Source: Rhodanobacter_A agri (GTDB lineage Bacteria; Pseudomonadota; Gammaproteobacteria; Xanthomonadales; Rhodanobacteraceae). From it: a stretch of 64,000 nucleotides of DNA. The notes beneath the pieces are model-generated. The model was given only the letters and a program-made list of their open reading frames with translations. It searched no databases and was not told the DNA's origin. The position numbers were made by a program, and so were the translations under genes. Of the stretch, positions 59,433 to 64,000 are shown in pieces. The DNA lies in NCBI RefSeq assembly GCF_044904705.1, contig NZ_JADIKL010000006.1, positions 166,412 to 230,411 on the forward strand, in the 5' to 3' direction. Positions within the stretch are counted from its first letter, which is position 1. Each line of letters begins with the position of its first letter.

Positions 59433-59732
59433 ATGCCCGATCTAGTGATACGCCATGTCGATCATCTGCTGGCCGAGCGCATCCAGTCGTTCGCCAAAAA
59501 CCATCAGCTGAGCATCAACGAGGTGCTGCTGTACGCGCTGCGGCGTGGCCTTCGTGCCGCCGAAAGCGGCCAGCAGGCCGAAGCCCTGATCGAGGCCGAC
59601 GAGCTCGCCATGCTGGCCGGCCCGTGGAATGCGACCGAACAGGCGGTGTTCCGGGAGACCGTGCAGGCACTGTCGACCGCACGCAGCGACTCGCTGGTGC
59701 CTCTGCAGCGCAAAGCCGGTTTGTTCGAATAA
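59433..59732 (+). CDS. Ribbon-helix-helix-like DNA-binding protein (orphan antitoxin-like)
   Basis: A 99-residue protein. The N-terminal third (LVIRHVDHLLAERIQSFAKN, then SINEVLLYALRRGL) reads as a ribbon-helix-helix fold of the type used by FitA-like antitoxins. The C-terminal part is Ala/Glu-rich. AAGGAG precedes the ATG by 7 bp. No PIN or other toxin follows; instead the next gene, anmK, is convergent. It may be an autonomous regulator. Confidence 0.65.
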   Translation: MPDLVIRHVDHLLAERIQSFAKNHQLSINEVLLYALRRGLRAAESGQQAEALIEADELAMLAGPWNATEQAVFRETVQALSTARSDSLVPLQRKAGLFE

Positions 59733-59737
59733 GCGAT

Positions 59738-60856
59738 TCAGCGCGGCGCGGGATGGATTGCGCCGAGCTGGCGCAGGCCGCGCGCGCCGGTGACCGCGGG
59801 CAGGTTGCCGGGCAGGCCGAGCAAGCGCTGCCGGGCCAGCCACGCGAACGCGGTGGCTTCGAGGAAATCCGGGTCGACGCCGAATGCCGCGGTGCTCGAC
59901 AGTGTGCGTGGCGCCAGTAGTTCGGCGAGCCGGCGCATCAGCGCGCCGTTGTGCACGCCGCCGCCGCAGGCCAGCACGTCTTCCGCATCCGGTGCGTGGC
60001 GCGTGATCGCCTCGGCCACGCTGCGTGCAGTGAGCTCAAGCAGCGTGGCTTGCACGTCGGCTGCCGCCAGTGCGGCCATGCGTGGATGCGTAGCGAGCCA
60101 GTCGAGGTGGAAGTGTTCGCGGCCGGTGCTCTTGGGCGGCGCCAGCGCGAAATAGGGATCGGCCAGCAGCGCATCGAGCAGTGCCGCGTCGACCCGGCCG
60201 CTGGCGGCGAAGTTGCCGTCGCGGTCGAACGGTTCGCCATGCTGGCGCAGGCACCATGCATCCAGCAGGCCGTTGGCGGGGCCGGTATCGAAGCCGAGGA
60301 CGCTGCCGTCGGCGCCGAGTACGGTGATATTGGCGATGCCACCGAGGTTGAGCACCACGCGGCCATGGCCGGGATGCGCCAGCAGCATCGCATGGACAGC
60401 CGGCAGCAAGGGAGCGCCCTGGCCGCCGGCGGCCACGTCGGCGCGGCGGAAGTCCGCCACCACGTCGATGCCGCAGCGTTCGGCGATCGTGGCGGGATCG
60501 CCCAGCTGCAGGGTGAAGGGGTGTTCGCCGGTGGGGCGGTGGCGCACGGTCTGGCCGTGCGAGCCGATGGCGCGCACCGCCGAGGCATCGATGCCGTGTT
60601 CGCGCAGGAGGGCGAGCGCGGCTTCGGCAAAGCCGTGGCCCAGCGCCACGTCCAGTCGTCCGAATGCGTCGAGGTCCAGTGTGGCTTCGCCTTGCGCCAC
60701 GGCGAGGATCTGCTCGCGCAGCGCCGTCGGCCAGGGATGCGCGCGTGCGGCAAGCAGGCGCGGCCGTTCGTGCTCGAACGACACCAGCGCGGCATCGATG
60801 CTGTCGGCGCTGGTGCCGGAGATCAGGCCGAGATAGAGCGCCGGGGTTTCACTCAC
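59738..60856 (-). CDS. anmK: Anhydro-N-acetylmuramic acid kinase
   Basis: A 372-residue ASKHA-fold kinase converting anhydroMurNAc to MurNAc 6-phosphate. GLISGTSADSIDAALV near the N-terminus and HGQTVRH, LNLGGIANITVLG and FDTGPANGLLD loops are diagnostic. The start is a GTG. It lies 13 bp downstream of the M23 peptidase gene, the common pairing, and close to ampG, which supplies its substrate. Confidence 0.96.
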   Translation of the reverse strand: MSETPALYLGLISGTSADSIDAALVSFEHERPRLLAARAHPWPTALREQILAVAQGEATLDLDAFGRLDVALGHGFAEAALALLREHGIDASAVRAIGSHGQTVRHRPTGEHPFTLQLGDPATIAERCGIDVVADFRRADVAAGGQGAPLLPAVHAMLLAHPGHGRVVLNLGGIANITVLGADGSVLGFDTGPANGLLDAWCLRQHGEPFDRDGNFAASGRVDAALLDALLADPYFALAPPKSTGREHFHLDWLATHPRMAALAAADVQATLLELTARSVAEAITRHAPDAEDVLACGGGVHNGALMRRLAELLAPRTLSSTAAFGVDPDFLEATAFAWLARQRLLGLPGNLPAVTGARGLRQLGAIHPAPR

Positions 60857-60869
60857 GCGGTCGCGGCGC

Positions 60870-62312
60870 TCAATTGTCGGTGTTGGGCGTGTTGTTGCGG
60901 GCCAGCTTCACGCGCTGATCGATCTGCTCCAGCCTTGCCAGCTGAGGCTTCACCACGGTGGCCTTGAATTGCGCCAGCTGGGCGCCGGGCAACGGCTCGG
61001 ACTTGGGCAGGGTCACCGTCTGCGGGTTGCGCTGCGCGCCGTCCACGCGGAATTCGTAATGCAGGTGCGGGCCGGTGGCGAGGCCGGTCATGCCGACGTA
61101 GCCGATGATCTGCCCCTGCTTCACGTGCTGGCCCACACGTTCGCCGGAGGCGAAGCGCGACATGTGGCCGTAGGCAGTGCTGATGTCCTTGTTGTGCTGG
61201 ATCAGCACGAAGTTGCCGTAGCCGTTCTCCCAGCCACGGTACTTGATCACGCCATCGCCGGCGGCGTGGATCGGCGTGCCCGACGGCGCAGCGTAGTCCA
61301 CGCCCTTGTGGGCGCGCATGCGGCCGAGGATCGGATGCATGCGCGCGGCGGTGAAGGTGGAGGAGATCCGGGTGAAGTCCACCGGAATGCGCAGGAAGGA
61401 TTTCTGCAGCGGGCGGCCATCTTCGCTGAACCAGCCGTAGTTGCCGTCGGCCTTGCGGAAGCGATAGGCGGTGTAGCGCTTGCCCTGGTTGACGAACTCC
61501 GCGGCCACGATGTCGCCTTCGCCGTAGCGCGCGCCGTCGCGGTAGATGTCGTCGTAGATCACGGTGAAGCTGTCGCCTTCGCGCAGGTCCTGCACGAAGT
61601 CGACGTCGTACTTGAACAGGTCGGCCAGCTTGCCCACCATCGCCGCGCTGAGCCCGGCCTGGTCGCCGGCGGCGTACAGGCTGCTGCGGATCACGCCATG
61701 CGCGACTTCTTCACGCGTGTCCATGTCGCGTCGCTCCAGGGCGAGCGTGGGCTGCGGGCCGTCGAGGCGCACGATCGCGCGGTTGGCCTGATCCTTGTCG
61801 AAGCGGATGCCGCGCAGGCTGCCGCCGGGGCCGAGCAGGAAGTCGAATTCTTCGCCGGGACGGATGTTGTGCAGCGCGGACTTCGCGTCGCCGGCGGCAT
61901 CCATCACCTTCTGCAGGTCGGTAAGGCTCAGGCCGCGACCGCCGAAGATGTCCGACAGCGTCTGGCCCGGCTGCACGCGCACCACCTGCCAGTCGTCTAC
62001 CGTGGAAGTCGCCGGGTTGATCGGAGCCGGCTTTGGCAGGGCCAGCGGCAGCAGGGTGTGTGCCTCGATGGTCGGCGCGGGCTTCATCGCGGTGGCCCAG
62101 GCCGGCATGATGAAGCCGGAGAGCAGCGTCACCATCAGTGCGGTGCCGGCCAGCACCCAGCGTTCGCGGTGCCAGTGGATGGGCGTGGTGGATTCCGAAC
62201 GGTCGAACGACCAGTGCGCGCAACGCTCGTAGAAGCTGACGTGCCGGCGCTGCGCCTTGCGGCAGATGGCCTGCTTGCGTGCGTGGCGCGCCCCCCGATT
62301 TTCCTCAACCAT
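60870..62312 (-). CDS. M23 family peptidoglycan DD-metallopeptidase (MepM-like)
   Basis: A 480-residue protein: basic cytoplasmic tail, one membrane helix (about 52-73), an OapA/LysM-like domain (VRVQPGQTLSDIFGGRGLSL, about 110-160), a spacer domain, and the LytM peptidase domain with zinc ligands His335 and Asp339 (HKGVDYAAPSG) and the HLHYEF pair His416/His418. Intact ligands mean it is likely an active endopeptidase that opens cross-links for wall growth. The start MVEENRGARH is preferred over one 28 codons upstream. Operon with anmK; divergent from tyrS. Confidence 0.9.
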   Translation of the reverse strand: MVEENRGARHARKQAICRKAQRRHVSFYERCAHWSFDRSESTTPIHWHRERWVLAGTALMVTLLSGFIMPAWATAMKPAPTIEAHTLLPLALPKPAPINPATSTVDDWQVVRVQPGQTLSDIFGGRGLSLTDLQKVMDAAGDAKSALHNIRPGEEFDFLLGPGGSLRGIRFDKDQANRAIVRLDGPQPTLALERRDMDTREEVAHGVIRSSLYAAGDQAGLSAAMVGKLADLFKYDVDFVQDLREGDSFTVIYDDIYRDGARYGEGDIVAAEFVNQGKRYTAYRFRKADGNYGWFSEDGRPLQKSFLRIPVDFTRISSTFTAARMHPILGRMRAHKGVDYAAPSGTPIHAAGDGVIKYRGWENGYGNFVLIQHNKDISTAYGHMSRFASGERVGQHVKQGQIIGYVGMTGLATGPHLHYEFRVDGAQRNPQTVTLPKSEPLPGAQLAQFKATVVKPQLARLEQIDQRVKLARNNTPNTDN

Positions 62313-62495
62313 GCTGCGCGAGCCTCGTCGTACAAAGTAACAAACCCGCGTACCATAGTCGTCGTGTGACAAGTGCGTCAATGCCTTTCCCATCAAGGGT
62401 TTGCGCTGGGTTTTCGGTTAACGCACAATTAACGCTGAAACGTGATTGCCATCCCGCAGATGGTTGTCATGGCAACCATCATCCCCGAGGAATGC

Positions 62496-63707
62496 ATGAA
62501 CGAACCCGAGCAGGCGCTGGCCGCGATCGCGCGTGGCGCCGATGAAATCATCAAGCGCGAGGATCTGCTGGAGCGGCTGAAGAGTGGGCGCCCGCTGCGC
62601 ATCAAGGCCGGCTTCGACCCCACTGCGCCGGATCTGCATCTCGGCCACGCCGTGCTGCTCAACAAGATGCGCCAGTTCCAGGATCTGGGGCACCAGGTGA
62701 TCTTCCTGATCGGCGACTTCACCGGGATGATCGGCGACCCTACCGGCAAGAACGTCACGCGCAAGCCGCTCACCCGCGAGGACGTGCTGAAGAACGCCGA
62801 GACCTACGCCGCGCAGGTGTACAAGGTGCTCGACCGCGAGCGCACTGAAGTGCGCTTCAATTCCGAGTGGTTCGGCAAGATGGGCGCGGCGGACATGATC
62901 AAGCTCGCCGCGCAGCACACCGTGGCGCGCATGCTCGAACGCGACGATTTCGCCAAGCGCTACGCGTCACAGCAGCCGATCGCCATCCACGAATTCCTCT
63001 ATCCGCTGGTGCAGGGCTACGACTCGGTGGCGCTGGAGTGCGACGTCGAGCTCGGCGGCACCGACCAGAAGTTCAACCTGCTGATGGGGCGGGGCCTGCA
63101 GGAACACTTCGGGCAGAAGCCGCAGATCGTACTCACCATGCCCTTGCTCGAAGGCCTGGACGGCGTCAACAAGATGTCCAAGTCGTTGGGCAACTACATC
63201 GGTATCGACGAGCCGGCGATCGACATCGTCACCAAGACCATGAAGATCGACGACGCGCTGATGTGGCGCTGGTTCGAGCTACTCAGCTTCGAAGTGTCGC
63301 TGGACGAGCTGGCGCGCATGAAGCGCGAAGTGGAAAGCGGCGAGCTGAACCCGCGCGACACCAAGCTGCGCCTGGCGCGGGAACTGGCTACGCGCTTCCA
63401 CGATGCCGCCGCCGCCGAGCAGGCTATTGCCGGCTGGCATGCGGTGGTGCGTGGCGAGGGGGATACCTCGCTGCTGCCGCTCAGCGAGATCGCGGCGCCT
63501 GCCGAAGGCCTGCGCCTGCCGGCGCTGCTCACCGCGGCGGGGCTCACCGCCAGCAACTCGGAGGCGAACCGCAAGCTCAAGGAGCGCGCGGTGCGCATCG
63601 ATGCAGAGGTGGTGGAGGACGCGCAGCGCGTGTTCGCCGCCGGCTTCGAGGGCGTGCTGCAGGTGGGCAAGCGCAACTTCGCCAGGGTGCGGTTGACCGG
63701 CGGCTGA
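62496..63707 (+). CDS. tyrS: Tyrosyl-tRNA synthetase
   Basis: A 403-residue class I synthetase of the TyrZ-like branch: HLGH in DPTAPDLHLGHAVLL, GDFTGMIGDPTG, LGGTDQKFNLLMGR, and KMSKS in GVNKMSKSLGNY. A C-terminal S4 RNA-binding domain begins near residue 340. The ATG has GAGGAA upstream; frames extend further but only through non-homologous sequence. It is followed by an rRNA promoter, the common tyrS-rrn neighbourhood of gammaproteobacteria. Confidence 0.97.
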   Translation: MNEPEQALAAIARGADEIIKREDLLERLKSGRPLRIKAGFDPTAPDLHLGHAVLLNKMRQFQDLGHQVIFLIGDFTGMIGDPTGKNVTRKPLTREDVLKNAETYAAQVYKVLDRERTEVRFNSEWFGKMGAADMIKLAAQHTVARMLERDDFAKRYASQQPIAIHEFLYPLVQGYDSVALECDVELGGTDQKFNLLMGRGLQEHFGQKPQIVLTMPLLEGLDGVNKMSKSLGNYIGIDEPAIDIVTKTMKIDDALMWRWFELLSFEVSLDELARMKREVESGELNPRDTKLRLARELATRFHDAAAAEQAIAGWHAVVRGEGDTSLLPLSEIAAPAEGLRLPALLTAAGLTASNSEANRKLKERAVRIDAEVVEDAQRVFAAGFEGVLQVGKRNFARVRLTGG

Positions 63708-63733
63708 GCACAGCGCGCGACTTTGCAGAATTG

Positions 63734-63785
63734 TTTCGCGCAAGATCAGTAGCTTGCGCGAAAGAGCAAGATTTCTTCGAAGAAA
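63734..63785. terminator. Two palindromes between tyrS and the rRNA promoter
   Basis: TTTCGCGCAAG (63734-63744) and CTTGCGCGAAA (63753-63763) form a perfect 11-bp stem with an 8-nt loop. TTTCTTCGAAGAAA (63772-63785) is a perfect 14-bp palindrome just after it. No long U-tract. They may end the tyrS transcript or bind a regulator near the rRNA promoter. Confidence 0.4.
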
Positions 63786-63884
63786 ATGCTTGCCAAGCCA
63801 CGGTCGTCTACCTAGTATTCGCCGCCCCGCTGCTGCATCGGCGCGGCGTCACACCGAACGGCAAGAAATTCTTCGCTGCAGGTG

Positions 63885-63912
63885 TTGACGGACCGGAAAG
63901 ACGATGTATAGT
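63885..63912 (+). promoter_or_regulatory. rRNA operon promoter
   Basis: TTGACG (-35, 63885-63890) and TATAGT (-10, 63907-63912) with a 16-bp spacer form the best consensus promoter in the window. It faces the window end, with leader features typical of rrn operons just downstream. Confidence 0.75.
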
Positions 63913-63942
63913 GAGCGGCTCACCGGGACGAAATGTCCTCTA

Positions 63943-63979
63943 GCGGAAACGACCGCGGTGAAGAGATCTTTGACAGTGT
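63943..63979 (+). other. rRNA leader with boxB/boxA-like antitermination signals
   Basis: The small hairpin GCGG-AAACGA-CCGC (63943-63956) is followed by GATCTTTGACAGTGTGCAC (63965-63983), close to the boxA-containing leader before 16S rRNA in many gammaproteobacteria. The 16S gene itself is beyond the window. Confidence 0.6.
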
Positions 63980-64000
63980 GCACAGGTGAATTGTGTGGAC

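Noticed and set aside
1..64000. CRISPR arrays, tRNA genes, complete insertion sequences and prophage genes.
   Set aside because: No regularly spaced repeats, cloverleaf-like intergenic stretches, transposase or phage structural proteins were seen.

Overview
The window is high-GC chromosomal DNA from a gammaproteobacterium of the order Lysobacterales (Xanthomonadales), most likely the Rhodanobacteraceae (Rhodanobacter/Dyella/Luteibacter-like). The reasons are the gene order def / LysM protein / dprA / topA / tsaC and radC-coaBC-dut-'algC', an AMP ligase that resembles the xanthomonadin type, TACAAT-type -10 boxes, and protein sequences that read as xanthomonad. This placement is inference; no 16S sequence is present. 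About 56 protein genes are supported, most with recognisable families. No tRNA, CRISPR array or complete insertion sequence was found.

Layout. 1-3171: three glycosyltransferase genes (the first cut by the window edge). 3205-6225: translation genes rsmB, fmt and def, with a MITE-like element between fmt and def. 6552-13583: LysM protein, dprA, topA, tsaC and an AMP ligase. 13620-18260: a GGDEF-EAL protein, purD and a small membrane protein. 18440-24984: a leftward operon zwf-HAD phosphatase-tal-pgi-pgm for glucose-6-phosphate and pentose-phosphate metabolism. 25169-27761: an accessory patch (lipoprotein, two VOC proteins, a DUF1801 protein and a small ORF bracketed by two attC-like integron sites). 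27762-39256: GNAT, PAS-EAL protein, thiolase, TonB-like protein, phospholipase D lipoprotein, YceI, SixA, ParA and hypotheticals. 39367-42320: divergent polyamine genes speE and speA. 42438-47280: hydroxybutyrate dehydrogenase plus patatin, a truncated globin/monooxygenase pair opposite an HxlR regulator, a YdfG-like reductase and a periplasmic protein. 47505-58050: argS with a SPOR protein, a probable small RNA, radC, coaBC, dut, a membrane-fused phosphomannomutase, pyrE and xth. 58040-62312: peptidoglycan recycling and remodelling genes (ampG, anmK, M23 peptidase). 62496-64000: tyrS followed by the promoter and leader of an rRNA operon whose 16S gene lies just outside the window.

Most interesting non-gene structure: (1) a family of at least four dispersed repeats, bounded or marked by GAGCCTGTTCA-type ends and sharing a CTGCGCGCAAACAG core, that fill whole intergenic gaps; one has 31-bp terminal inverted repeats and a 3-bp flanking duplication. 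(2) Two 57-bp attC-like sites around one small gene, with no integrase in view: a stranded integron cassette. (3) A C-rich, multi-hairpin transcript candidate with a strong intrinsic terminator between argS and radC.
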